From contig JBDTCS010000031.1 in NCBI GenBank assembly GCA_039923455.1, forward strand, positions 1-11,723: a stretch of 11,723 nt of DNA, written 5' to 3'. The stretch is from JBDTCS01 sp039923455. GTDB taxonomy: Bacteria > Bacteroidota > Ignavibacteria > Palsa-1295. The notes under the pieces are model-generated. The model saw only the letters and a list, made by a program, of their open reading frames with translations. It did not search any database and was not told where the DNA came from. This document shows positions 1 to 7,111 of the stretch, in pieces; within the stretch, counting starts at the first letter, position 1, and the number at the start of each line of letters is the position of its first letter. Made by a program: the position numbers and the translations under genes.

Positions 1-84
1 GCAGCCAAACAATCCAAAACGCGGGAGTCAAGAATTGAAAAATACATCAAGCACATTCTCGCCGGTAAGGGCTTAGATGATTAG
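1..84 (+). CDS. C-terminal end of a probable YdeI/OmpD-associated family protein (5' truncated)
   Basis: Frame 1 is open from the left edge to a TAG at 82-84 and gives 27 residues, including TRESRIEKYIKHILAGKGL. A basic stretch of the form 'K..TR..RIEK.I..ILAGKG' ending a few residues before the stop is typical of the C-terminal helix of YdeI/OmdA (OmpD-associated, 'bacteriocin protection') proteins; this is recalled family knowledge and no catalytic or diagnostic domain is inside the window. The gene converges on the serine hydrolase gene, with a hairpin between them. The family assignment is tentative, but that this is a real gene end is fairly likely from the residue pattern and the downstream hairpin. 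Confidence 0.55.
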   Translation, partial: AAKQSKTRESRIEKYIKHILAGKGLDD

Positions 85-105
85 CGTAGCTCTGTGCTGA
101 ACGAG

Positions 106-132
106 ATCGGTGTCCGCGAACCAGACACCGAT
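106..132. terminator. Hairpin between convergent genes, possible bidirectional terminator
   Basis: A perfect 9-bp inverted repeat (ATCGGTGTC at 106-114, GACACCGAT at 124-132) surrounds a 9-base loop. It lies 21 bases after the stop of the left-edge gene and 16 bases beyond the stop of the hydrolase gene on the other strand. Neither side has a T-tract, so it is not a textbook intrinsic terminator; position and stem strength are the argument. Confidence 0.5.
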
Positions 133-148
133 TCGAGCGTAAACAGAT

Positions 149-1660
149 TTACTCTACGACAAACTTCCCTGTCGTCAAACCTGCGGATGTTTGCACAGAA
201 TAGAAATACGTGCCGGCATGATACGCGCTCAGATCAACGCGTGTGCGATGAATTCCGGCGACGGTCGGTGCTTCGAAAATATTTTGAAGTGTGCGTCCCG
301 TTTCATCACTGATGCGCAGGCTTGTTGCAGCAGGCTTGTCGACCGAGTATGCGATCGTAAGCTGATCGTGCGCGGGATTCGGATAGGACATGACAGATAC
401 TTTCGGAGCAACATCGGGGTTCGCCACGGAAGCATTCGGTGCGTAGATGGCATTCAGAATATCAAGCGCGTAGTCGTTGATCGTCGGATCACCAGCATGC
501 GTTTCAAAGTTCTGATAGACGCAGAAGCTCACGGAATCTTGCAGGTTCGTAAAGTTGTAGGATAAGTACCCAAGCAGATGTCCTGTATGACCAAAGAATG
601 ACCGAGTGTAATACGGAATGCGGAAAGTGCCGAGGCCACCGTATTCCTGGTCGGGCCACAACTTCACGGTTACCATCTCCGCAAGCGATGCCTTGCTCAC
701 AACTTGTCCGGTGTATAGAGCATGTCCCCACCGAGCGAGTTCGCCAACCGTTGTCGCAATATTTCCGGCAGCGAAAGCGCACGTGAGCTGTCCCGTCTTA
801 TTCACATCATAAAAATCCGTGGAAGGCATGGTGGTATCACCACCAACCCAGTTGTGGACGAATGGAATCGTGATCGAATCTTCACCTCCAAAAAACGTAT
901 GGCTTAGTTGGAGTGGTCCGAAGAATCTGGCGTGCATTTGCTTTCCAACTTTATCTCCACCGGCTTTTTCAGCAATCATACCAAGGAGTAAAAATCCCGT
1001 GTTGCAGTAACGGTAGCTTGTCCCGGGTTTGAAATTTGCTTTCCCCATAAACTGCTTCAAGATTTCGTCCGGCGCCCAATGTTTTTCCGGATTGAGTTGA
1101 TAGGCATCGTAGATCATGGTCTGCTTCGGGTCGTCATTGAGATAATCGTACAGCCCGGACGAATGCGAAAGCAACTGACGAATAGTAATATTCGAATCTA
1201 CGAACGCATACGCAGGTATCCATTTCTTGAGCGAATCATTCAGCGAGAGCTTGCCTTCGTCGCGGAGTTGCATGATGAGCGCTGTCGTAAAGGTCTTGGT
1301 GTTGCTCGCAATCTCGAAGAGCATATTGGTATCGATCGGTGTGGTCGCGTCCGAGAGACCAACTCCCCCACTCCATTGTGTACGACCCGGAATAATCACG
1401 CTCGCACTGATTCCATGCTTGCCGAAGTTGTTTGTCTTGTTGTAGCTCGTTTGCATCGCCTTTAATATTCGAGTGCCGAGTGTCGTGTCGCTTCCGAGCA
1501 CGTGAAGTCCGGAGAGGAAGCCTTTCGGAAATTGCACGCTCGGCTCTTCGACGTTTGGTCGGATGTTGCGATTGATAAATATGTCGGTACCCTGAGCGAA
1601 AGCACCGGAGGCTATATTCAAAACAACAAAAAATGTAGCAATAGCAAGAAGCTTTTTCAT
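149..1660 (-). CDS. Secreted serine hydrolase, class C beta-lactamase fold, with T9SS sorting tail
   Basis: Predicted serine hydrolase of the beta-lactamase/DD-peptidase (S12) family; the substrate cannot be told from sequence. Numbering from the ATG at 1660 (503 aa): residues 1-22 are a Sec signal peptide (MKKLLAIATFF...GAFA, cut before Q23). The catalytic SxxK is S119-N-T-K122, the second motif is Y218-C-N220, and the third is H358-T-G360 in place of KTG, as is common in esterase/peptidase members. Residues about 423-503 form a Por-type C-terminal domain (SYPNPAHDQLTI ... GTYFYSVQT ... GKFVVE), predicting T9SS transport across the outer membrane and attachment or release. The frame extends upstream to an ATG at 1723, but that would place 21 residues ahead of the signal peptide. 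A 15-bp duplication makes a second candidate ATG at 1675. No Shine-Dalgarno sequence is seen. The fold and export route are well supported. Confidence 0.9.
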   Translation of the reverse strand: MKKLLAIATFFVVLNIASGAFAQGTDIFINRNIRPNVEEPSVQFPKGFLSGLHVLGSDTTLGTRILKAMQTSYNKTNNFGKHGISASVIIPGRTQWSGGVGLSDATTPIDTNMLFEIASNTKTFTTALIMQLRDEGKLSLNDSLKKWIPAYAFVDSNITIRQLLSHSSGLYDYLNDDPKQTMIYDAYQLNPEKHWAPDEILKQFMGKANFKPGTSYRYCNTGFLLLGMIAEKAGGDKVGKQMHARFFGPLQLSHTFFGGEDSITIPFVHNWVGGDTTMPSTDFYDVNKTGQLTCAFAAGNIATTVGELARWGHALYTGQVVSKASLAEMVTVKLWPDQEYGGLGTFRIPYYTRSFFGHTGHLLGYLSYNFTNLQDSVSFCVYQNFETHAGDPTINDYALDILNAIYAPNASVANPDVAPKVSVMSYPNPAHDQLTIAYSVDKPAATSLRISDETGRTLQNIFEAPTVAGIHRTRVDLSAYHAGTYFYSVQTSAGLTTGKFVVE

Positions 1661-1687
1661 GAACGGTTTAGACATGAACGGTTTAGA
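1658..1687. repeat. Perfect 15-bp tandem duplication over the hydrolase start codon
   Basis: CATGAACGGTTTAGA occurs twice back to back (1658-1672 and 1673-1687). Read on the - strand it encodes SKPFM twice, ending exactly at the MKK start, so it copies the start codon with its upstream context. Confidence 0.85.
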
Positions 1688-1756
1688 TAAGATAACAACG
1701 TCAGTACACCGAATCGAAGACATTTGAGATGAAGCAGTTACGCAACCCGGGCAAGA

Positions 1757-1784
1757 TTGTTACACTCGTTTTTGCCCCACTCAA
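1757..1784 (-). promoter_or_regulatory. Weak sigma-70-like promoter candidate for the serine hydrolase
   Basis: On the - strand, TTGAGT (1784-1779) and TAACAA (1762-1757) are 16 bp apart. This matches 4/6 and 3/6 of the consensus and predicts a leader of about 90 bases. A closer alternative -10 is TATCTT at 1694-1689. Both are weak, and the choice is unresolved. Confidence 0.2.
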
Positions 1785-1868
1785 ACCAGAGGGCTTTATT
1801 ACAAGGGGAAAAACCAAAAGTGCGCTTTTTAGTTCGGAGACGCAAATAGGCAACGAAATAGCCGAAAA

Positions 1869-2909
1869 TCAGACCATCATTTCAGCAGGGGCAGTACGCT
1901 TTAGTAATTGCAAGGCTCGCTCCAGATTCTTGCAGACTTCCGAACACGCTCCTTCCATGCGCACTCCGCAGACTTCGCACGAGAAATGCTGGACGTGACA
2001 ATCATCGTAGGCGCAATTGATGTAGTGATCGCACGGCACCCCACAATGTACACACCTTGAAACCACCGCTTCTTCGACTTGATTAATCGGCACCCCGATG
2101 CGTTCATCGAATACATAGCACTTGCCATCGAAGAGTTTGCCTTGAACCTCGGGATCTTTACCGTAGGTCAGAATCCCTCCTTCGAGTTGCCCGACATCTT
2201 GAAATCCTTCAGCAAGTAAATAGGCGGTGAATTTCTCACATCGAATTCCACCGGTGCAATACGTGATGATCTTTTTCTCTTTGTGCTCTGAGAGTGTGTC
2301 GCGAATCCAATTCGGAAAATCACGAAAGGTGCGAACACTCGGACGAATGGCGCCGCGAAAATGTCCGAGGTCATATTCATAATCACTGCGAGCATCGACA
2401 ATCAGTACGTCATCTCGCTTGGCAAGTTCGTAGAATTCTATGGGCTTTAGTTTTTGTCCGGTGCGCTCGTTGGGGTCCAGTTCGCGATCAACTCGAAACG
2501 TGACGAGCTCAGCTTTCGCGCGCACGAAAAGTTTTCGAAATACATGCCCTTCCACCGAATCACTCTTGAAACTCATGTCACAAAAAAGTGGATGGCCTTG
2601 CATCGCGAGCATGTACGCTTCAGCAGCTTCGCGAGGAGCCGAAAGGGTGCCGTTGACGCCTTCTTGCGAAATGATTATTCTACCCCGAGCGCCAAGCGAC
2701 TTACAAAAAGCCAAATGCTCCTTTGCGAGCGCAACCGGATCCGATATCTTGACATACTTATAATAGACCAGCACGAGATAGTCCGTGGTCTCGTCAGCAG
2801 TTTTTTCCTGGATATCTTTCTCCGACATCATCGATTCAGATTCGTTTGCGCTAAAGTTCTCACTGAAATCAAGCAACAAATTTGCTGAGAGTATCGCTTC
2901 CGCGGACAT
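1869..2909 (-). CDS. trhO: tRNA uridine(34) hydroxylase TrhO (rhodanese family, YceA/UPF0176)
   Basis: TrhO hydroxylates U34 of certain tRNAs in an oxygen-dependent way, giving 5-hydroxyuridine, the precursor of mo5U/cmo5U; it acts in the cytoplasm. Three parts are visible in the 346 residues. The N-terminal ferredoxin-like domain is at about 43-135 (VLVYYKYVKI ... GRIIISQEGVNGT). The rhodanese domain is at about 153-248, with the active-site loop C218-TGGIR-C224. The Cys-rich tail has cysteines at 286, 289, 293, 299, 304, 311, 314, 322 and 326, in the CxxC spacing usual for the family. Length is normal. The first 26 residues are not conserved-looking; ATG codons at 2831 and 2828 (MMSEKD...) are better matched to family N-termini, so the true start may be there. 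The gene lies upstream of the hydrolase on the same strand, 208 bases away, and probably is not co-regulated with it. Oxygen dependence suggests an organism that meets oxygen. Confidence 0.93.
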   Translation of the reverse strand: MSAEAILSANLLLDFSENFSANESESMMSEKDIQEKTADETTDYLVLVYYKYVKISDPVALAKEHLAFCKSLGARGRIIISQEGVNGTLSAPREAAEAYMLAMQGHPLFCDMSFKSDSVEGHVFRKLFVRAKAELVTFRVDRELDPNERTGQKLKPIEFYELAKRDDVLIVDARSDYEYDLGHFRGAIRPSVRTFRDFPNWIRDTLSEHKEKKIITYCTGGIRCEKFTAYLLAEGFQDVGQLEGGILTYGKDPEVQGKLFDGKCYVFDERIGVPINQVEEAVVSRCVHCGVPCDHYINCAYDDCHVQHFSCEVCGVRMEGACSEVCKNLERALQLLKRTAPAEMMV

Positions 2910-2969
2910 CGGTCAACGACCAAAATTCCCCTCTCAAATCCTCACGTCTCTTTTGCGCTCATAACTGTG

Positions 2970-2999
2970 TCTATATTCGTAGGTTGCAATTTCGCCCAA
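2970..2999 (-). promoter_or_regulatory. Weak promoter candidate for trhO
   Basis: On the - strand, TTGGGC (2999-2994) and TATAGA (2975-2970) are separated by 18 bp. The -10 keeps TATA and the -35 is poor. It would give a leader of about 55 bases to the ATG at 2909. Its -35 overlaps the inverted repeat at 2996-3015. Confidence 0.22.
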
Positions 3000-3015
3000 A
3001 TTGTGCCAATTTTGG
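2996..3015. promoter_or_regulatory. Operator-like imperfect inverted repeat in the divergent spacer
   Basis: CCAAATTGTGCCAATTTTGG reads as an imperfect palindrome: CCAAA pairs with TTTGG at the ends, and one bulge allows seven pairs. It lies in the 146-bp spacer between the divergent trhO and DUF1800 genes. The same A/T-run plus GCC element recurs at about 10-11 bp (AATTTCGCCC, AAATTGTGCC, AATTTTGG, from about 2989), close to one helical turn. A regulator-binding site for one or both genes is possible; no known operator was recognised. Confidence 0.25.
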
Positions 3016-3055
3016 ATTGATCACGTTGTATCTTTCATTCTAACACTACCGTCCA

Positions 3056-4816
3056 ATGACCAGGAGTGAATTTATCGGATCGAACAGACTTCGAAGCTTT
3101 TCTGGAACACCTACTGACAGATCTGCGATAGAAGCATCACAACTTCCGCTTAACCAAGGCACGCCGAACCCCGGCGTTCCAAATGGTGGCATGGGCTCGG
3201 CTGAGCGCAAGCATCGCGATCGTGCGCTTGCAAGTACAACAGGACTCGAGCTCTATACAGGTGCTTGGGGCGTTGATCAGGCGGCACATCTTTTGCGTCG
3301 CACAATGTTCGGCGCGAGAGTCGAGGATATCACTACGGTTCTCAAAGGCACGATGAGTCAGGCTGTTGACATGCTGCTCACTCCTGCTGCCACACCCGAC
3401 CCACCGCTGATATATTTCAACAACGGCCACTCTGCTCAGGGCACAACGTGGGTAAGCCTGCCGTATGATGCGACCGTCGATGATCAATACCTCGCATCGC
3501 TGACAGGTTGGTGGATCAATCTGATGCAGACACAAAATATTTCGATCGCAGAAAAGATGACGCTTTTCTGGCACAATCATTTTGCGACTGGCTCGGCAAC
3601 TGTGAAGAGCTCGCAGTATATGTATCAGCAAAATGCATTGCTGCGTCAGAATGCACTCGGCAATTTTAAGGCTCTTGCAAAGCAGATTACCTTCAACCCG
3701 GCAACGCTTCGATATTTGAGCGGCAATCAAAACACAAAAGTTAGTCCGAACGAGAATTACGGTCGTGAGTTGCAAGAGCTCTTCACAATCGGTAAAGGTC
3801 CCGAGATCTCGACCGGAAATTATACGACGTATACCGAAGCCGATGTGAAAGCTGCTGCACACGTCTTGACGGGATGGTCGGACGATGCGGTGAATTTGAA
3901 AGCTGTCTTCAATCCCGCAAATCATGATTCGGGAAACAAGCAGTTCTCGTCCGCTTATGGTAACACCGTTATCAAAGGCGGTGCTGATCAAGCCGGTGCA
4001 ACGCGTGAGATCGATGACTTGCTCACGATGATATTCAATCAGCGTGCGACTGCTCTGTATATTTCAAGAAAGATCTATCGTTGGTTCATCGATTATGTAA
4101 TCGATGCAAACATCGAGAAGAATGTTATCGGACCGATGGCCGATCTCATGATGCAGAACAACTACGATGTGAAGCCGGTACTAGCTGCGCTTTTCAAGAG
4201 TGCACATTTCTATGATGTGGATCACGTCGGAAGCATGATCAAGAATCCGATCGACTTCACAATCGGTACACTTCGTCTTTTCGATGTCGCGTATGCAAAC
4301 ATGATCGATCTGCTCCGGCATTACTACGCATGGATTGGTGTGCAACGCACAACAGCATCTATGGCGATGACGCTCTGCTTGCCTCCGAACGTTGCGGGAT
4401 GGGCCGCGTATTATCAAGATCCGGTGTATTATGAGTTGTGGGTCAACTCCGACACGCTGCAAAAGCGCATCAAGTTCGTGGATGATCTCGCGATCGATGG
4501 CTATACGCTGCCGGAGAATCAGGTGAAGACCTACATCGATGTGCTTGCATTTGCAAAGCTGACAAGCGATCCATCGAAAGCCGATACGCTGATTGCAGAA
4601 TGGTGCAAGTTCCTCTTCCCTATCGTGATTGATCCCGATCAAGTTACGACGCTGCACGATTCGTTGCTCAACGGATTGCCAAACTATGAATGGGGCGTGG
4701 AGTGGAACGACTACATCAACAATCCGACCGACGCAACCAAACAAAAAACCGTCGAAGATAAATTACGCACGCTACTCAAGTACATGCTTGAGATGGCAGA
4801 ATATCAACTCATGTAA
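3056..4816 (+). CDS. DUF1800 domain-containing protein, no export signal
   Basis: A 586-residue member of DUF1800, a widespread family of unknown biochemical function whose gene is often next to a DUF1501 gene, as here. Family signatures are seen in order: AAHLLRRTMFG (about 76-86), FWHNHFATG (171-179), SPNENYGRELQELFTIG (230-246), HVLTGW (269-274) and SRKIYRWFI (337-345). The ending (KYMLEMAEYQLM) has no T9SS tail. There is no signal peptide: the N-terminus is polar (MTRSEFIGSNRLRSF...), and an in-frame TAA at 3041-3043, just five codons before the ATG, rules out a longer N-terminus. The gene is followed after 43 bases by the DUF1501 gene, almost certainly in one operon. No Shine-Dalgarno site is visible. 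A weak promoter (TTGATC 3017-3022, 18 bp, TAACAC 3041-3046) would start transcription within a few bases of the ATG. Family assignment is sure; function is unknown. Confidence 0.92.
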   Translation: MTRSEFIGSNRLRSFSGTPTDRSAIEASQLPLNQGTPNPGVPNGGMGSAERKHRDRALASTTGLELYTGAWGVDQAAHLLRRTMFGARVEDITTVLKGTMSQAVDMLLTPAATPDPPLIYFNNGHSAQGTTWVSLPYDATVDDQYLASLTGWWINLMQTQNISIAEKMTLFWHNHFATGSATVKSSQYMYQQNALLRQNALGNFKALAKQITFNPATLRYLSGNQNTKVSPNENYGRELQELFTIGKGPEISTGNYTTYTEADVKAAAHVLTGWSDDAVNLKAVFNPANHDSGNKQFSSAYGNTVIKGGADQAGATREIDDLLTMIFNQRATALYISRKIYRWFIDYVIDANIEKNVIGPMADLMMQNNYDVKPVLAALFKSAHFYDVDHVGSMIKNPIDFTIGTLRLFDVAYANMIDLLRHYYAWIGVQRTTASMAMTLCLPPNVAGWAAYYQDPVYYELWVNSDTLQKRIKFVDDLAIDGYTLPENQVKTYIDVLAFAKLTSDPSKADTLIAEWCKFLFPIVIDPDQVTTLHDSLLNGLPNYEWGVEWNDYINNPTDATKQKTVEDKLRTLLKYMLEMAEYQLM

Positions 4817-4859
4817 GGCACCGTTAAACGAACAACTAACACAAAAAGAGACCACGATT

Positions 4860-6416
4860 ATGAAACGTAGAGACTTTTTGAAGGGAGCAGTTCCGGCAAC
4901 CGTGTTGCCTTTCATGCTCGGAGGATATTCTGTAAAAGCATTCGCGAACAATCCGTATCTCGATAGGCTGATTCAAGCCGGCAATGACACGGATCATGTG
5001 TTCGTGCTGATTCAACTTTCGGGTGGTAATGACGGACTCAATACCGTAATTCCTCTCGATCAATATTCGGCAATCATGGCCGCGAGATCGAACATCGCAA
5101 TCACGGAGAGTTCGGTATTGAAACTTACAACGGCGACGGGTCTCAATCCTGCGATGACAGGATTGCAGAACCTGTTCAATCAACAGAAGCTGCGCGTTGT
5201 GCAGTCGGTCGGATACCCCACTCCGAATTTCTCGCATTTTCGCTCGACCGATATTTGGTTGACGGGTGCAGACTATTATCAGACGCTACCGACAGGTTGG
5301 ATGGGAAGATTTTTAGATCATGAGTATCCGGGCTACCCGGTTGGATATCCGAGCACGCAGATGCCCGATCCACTCGCGATACAGATCGGTTCGGCTGTTT
5401 CGACCGGATTAGAAGGCCCGACTGCCAACATGGGACTTGCCTTCAGCAACCCGGGCGCGTTCTATAATATTATCAACGATAAGATACCATCAGCTCCGGC
5501 AACGCGTGCGGGCTTTGAGTTGTCGTACGTGCGCTCGATCGGAAAACAACTCGAGACGTTCGCCGTTCCGGTGAAGAACGCTGCTGCAAAAGGTACATCA
5601 AAATCTACGATGTGGCCTACTGCAAAAGTGAATGGGCTTGCAGATCAGCTGAAGATCGTGGCTCAGCTTATTGCCGGCGGACTAAAGACACGTATCTATG
5701 TCGTCAATCTTGGCGGCTTCGATACGCATACAGGTCAGCGTGCGGCACAAGATCCATTGCTCACACAGCTTTCGGTTGCCATCAGTGCGTTTCAAGACGA
5801 GTTGAAGCAATACACGCTTGAAGATCGCGTCGTTGGTATGACGTTCTCCGAGTTTGGAAGACGCATTAAGTCGAACTCCAGCGGTGGCACAGATCACGGT
5901 GCTGCAGCACCGCTCTTCGTGTTTGGCTCGCAGGTCATTCCGGGAATTCTCGGTACTAATCCTGTCCTGCCGACGAACGCAACGGTCGATGATAACCTGA
6001 ACATGCAATTTGATTTCCGCTCGATCTATGCTTCGATCATGACACAATGGTTTGGCACAGATTCGACGACAAATCAGAACTTGCTCTATGCCGATTTTCC
6101 GCAAGTGCCGATCATTCGTGGCTCAGCCGGAGTCACGAAAGCTGCTGCACAAGCTGCGTCGCTTGAGTTATATCAGAATTTCCCGAATCCATTCAATCCA
6201 ACAACGCAGATCAAATTCCACGTTACGGGTGGACATACAACGCTACGCGTGTTTGATGTGGATGGACGCACACTCAGCACGATCGTCGATCGGGAGTTGC
6301 AATCGGGTGAGTATCAAGTTGCATTTGACGCTACCGGTCTTGCGAGTGGGACGTATCTCTATCGCCTACAGACTCTGAATGGAAGTGCGACAAAGTCGAT
6401 GGTTGTAACGAAATAG
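4860..6416 (+). CDS. DUF1501 domain-containing protein with Tat signal and T9SS sorting tail
   Basis: A 518-residue member of DUF1501, which by recalled family knowledge is related to the alkaline phosphatase/sulfatase superfamily; its substrate is unknown. The start at 4860 is chosen because it gives a twin-arginine signal, MKRRDFLKGAVPATVLPFMLGG; the longer open frame back to 4629 only overlaps DUF1800 in another frame. Visible motifs are QLSGGNDGLNTVIP (52-65), NFSHFRSTDIW (123-133), NLGGFDTHTG (283-292) and EFGRRI...GGTDHGAAAP (331-351), with Asp/His residues that suit metal binding. Residues about 435-518 are a T9SS C-terminal domain: LYQNFPNPFNPTTQIKF, then FDVDGR, ASGTYLYRLQT and KSMVVTK. 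Predicted route: folded through Tat, then T9SS to the cell surface. It follows the DUF1800 gene by 43 bases. A stem-loop lies 25 bases after the stop. Family, signal and tail are clear; function is not. Confidence 0.93.
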   Translation: MKRRDFLKGAVPATVLPFMLGGYSVKAFANNPYLDRLIQAGNDTDHVFVLIQLSGGNDGLNTVIPLDQYSAIMAARSNIAITESSVLKLTTATGLNPAMTGLQNLFNQQKLRVVQSVGYPTPNFSHFRSTDIWLTGADYYQTLPTGWMGRFLDHEYPGYPVGYPSTQMPDPLAIQIGSAVSTGLEGPTANMGLAFSNPGAFYNIINDKIPSAPATRAGFELSYVRSIGKQLETFAVPVKNAAAKGTSKSTMWPTAKVNGLADQLKIVAQLIAGGLKTRIYVVNLGGFDTHTGQRAAQDPLLTQLSVAISAFQDELKQYTLEDRVVGMTFSEFGRRIKSNSSGGTDHGAAAPLFVFGSQVIPGILGTNPVLPTNATVDDNLNMQFDFRSIYASIMTQWFGTDSTTNQNLLYADFPQVPIIRGSAGVTKAAAQAASLELYQNFPNPFNPTTQIKFHVTGGHTTLRVFDVDGRTLSTIVDRELQSGEYQVAFDATGLASGTYLYRLQTLNGSATKSMVVTK

Positions 6417-6440
6417 GTTGTACGTAAAAAGTAGTGATGT

Positions 6441-6483
6441 GATGCTACCTCTGATTAGCGCAACAGTTAACAGGGGTAGCATT
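6441..6483. terminator. Stem-loop between convergent DUF1501 and lipoprotein genes
   Basis: ATGCTACCTCTG (6442-6453) pairs with CAGGGGTAGCAT (6471-6482): 12 bp with one G-U pair, plus an outer G-U, around a 17-base loop. It begins 25 bases after the DUF1501 stop. There is no T-tract on either strand, so termination is inferred from position and stem. Confidence 0.45.
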
Positions 6484-6491
6484 GCTACTTA

Positions 6492-6551
6492 TGCCATGAA
6501 TTTCTGCCCAGACAACTTCTGCCAAGAGCACTTCTTCCAGGACTACTTCTT
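6492..6551. repeat. Imperfect 15-bp tandem repeat (four units) spanning the lipoprotein stop codon
   Basis: Units on the + strand are CCAGGACTACTTCTT (6537-6551), CCAAGAGCACTTCTT (6522-6536), CCCAGACAACTTCTG (6507-6521) and a diverged TGCCATGAATTTCTG (6492-6506). Read on the - strand in the lipoprotein frame they give KK-stop-SW, KKCSW, QKLSG and QKFMA, followed by a TAA at 6489-6491. The stop codon is a variant position of the first unit. Confidence 0.7.
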
Positions 6552-7025
6552 CATCCCCTCAAACCTGATCTGCGAATAGACTGAATCAACATTGCGAACA
6601 TATACCTCGACATCAGTCGGCGGTTTCTTCCGATCGCTCGTCTCGATATGAATGGAGAGGTTCGTATCTTTGGTGATCGTTCTGAGATAGGTCTCGGCGA
6701 AAACATATTTCGTCGTTCGAATCGTGTCGCGCTTCATTGGTACACCACCCATGTTCTCCAGATTAACATAAAGCGTCAGGCCGGGAGGCGGTACAAACGT
6801 GAACATCTGCCGATTCGATTTCGAACGCGCCGTGTGCCCTTGATCATCCCAGTAGGATGACCGCTCGGCATACAGCTTCTCATTGCCGCCGGAGACCGGA
6901 ATGGTTTTGGCTTGCTCCAGCAAACACACGTCACGACCGCCACATCCTGCCATCAGCAGCAAAGTACCGCATAGCAACGCCAGGCCGAAGCCCGAACCCT
7001 CAAACTTGTTCTTTTGTAGTTTCAC
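6543..7025 (-). CDS. Small putative lipoprotein of unknown function
   Basis: I do not recognise the family. The product is 160 residues: an N-terminal basic stretch (MKLQKNKF), a hydrophobic run at about 13-26, and a lipobox L-M-A-G-C28, predicting lipidation at C28 and a periplasm-facing membrane anchor. The +2 residue is Gly, and no acidic surface-export signal of the Bacteroidetes type follows the Cys (GGRDV). The rest alternates polar and hydrophobic residues (FTFVPPPGLTLYVNLENMG; LSIHIETSDRK; VEVYVRNVDSVYSQIRFEG), suggesting a small beta-sandwich. A second Cys is at 34. The start codon is GTG, preceded in frame by ATC and a TGA stop, so no upstream start exists. It converges with DUF1501 and diverges from the acylase gene. 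Confidence 0.72.
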   Translation of the reverse strand: MKLQKNKFEGSGFGLALLCGTLLLMAGCGGRDVCLLEQAKTIPVSGGNEKLYAERSSYWDDQGHTARSKSNRQMFTFVPPPGLTLYVNLENMGGVPMKRDTIRTTKYVFAETYLRTITKDTNLSIHIETSDRKKPPTDVEVYVRNVDSVYSQIRFEGMKK

Positions 7026-7029
7026 GATT

Positions 7030-7037
7030 CAAAAATA
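7030..7037 (-). promoter_or_regulatory. -10/-7-like element abutting the lipoprotein start
   Basis: On the - strand TATTTTTG (7037-7030) matches the Bacteroidetes -7 pattern TAnnTTTG and also 4/6 of TATAAT. Only four bases separate it from the GTG start, so transcription from it would yield a transcript with no leader. No good -35/-33 element was found at the expected spacing. Confidence 0.3.
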
Positions 7038-7111
7038 CGCAAGCAATTGCCGAAGGCTTTGTGTTGTGCCTTTTCAATAAATCTCCAACTCTTTTCTTAT
7101 TTCCCGGATTG

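Noticed and set aside
1661..1723. 21-residue N-terminal extension of the serine hydrolase
   Set aside because: It would bury a good Sec signal peptide behind a polar stretch, part of which comes from the tandem duplication.
1816..1829. AAAAG-tgcg-CTTTT stem after the trhO stop as a terminator
   Set aside because: Five mostly A-T pairs are too weak to support a terminator, although a T-rich run follows on the - strand.
2911..2921. GGTC-AAC-GACC inverted repeat next to the trhO start
   Set aside because: Only four bases per arm, and it may be leader or coding depending on the true start; too short to claim.
3137..3991. 284-residue open frame on the - strand opposite the DUF1800 gene
   Set aside because: It lies wholly inside a gene with clear family motifs; the translation is rich in Cys, Arg, His and Ile with no recognisable domain, typical of an antisense shadow.
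4181..4744. 187-residue open frame on the - strand, also opposite DUF1800
   Set aside because: Same reason: Cys/His/Arg-rich shadow composition and no start signals.
4629..4859. 77-residue N-terminal extension of the DUF1501 frame
   Set aside because: It overlaps the DUF1800 coding region in another frame, and the Tat signal starting at 4860 must be N-terminal.
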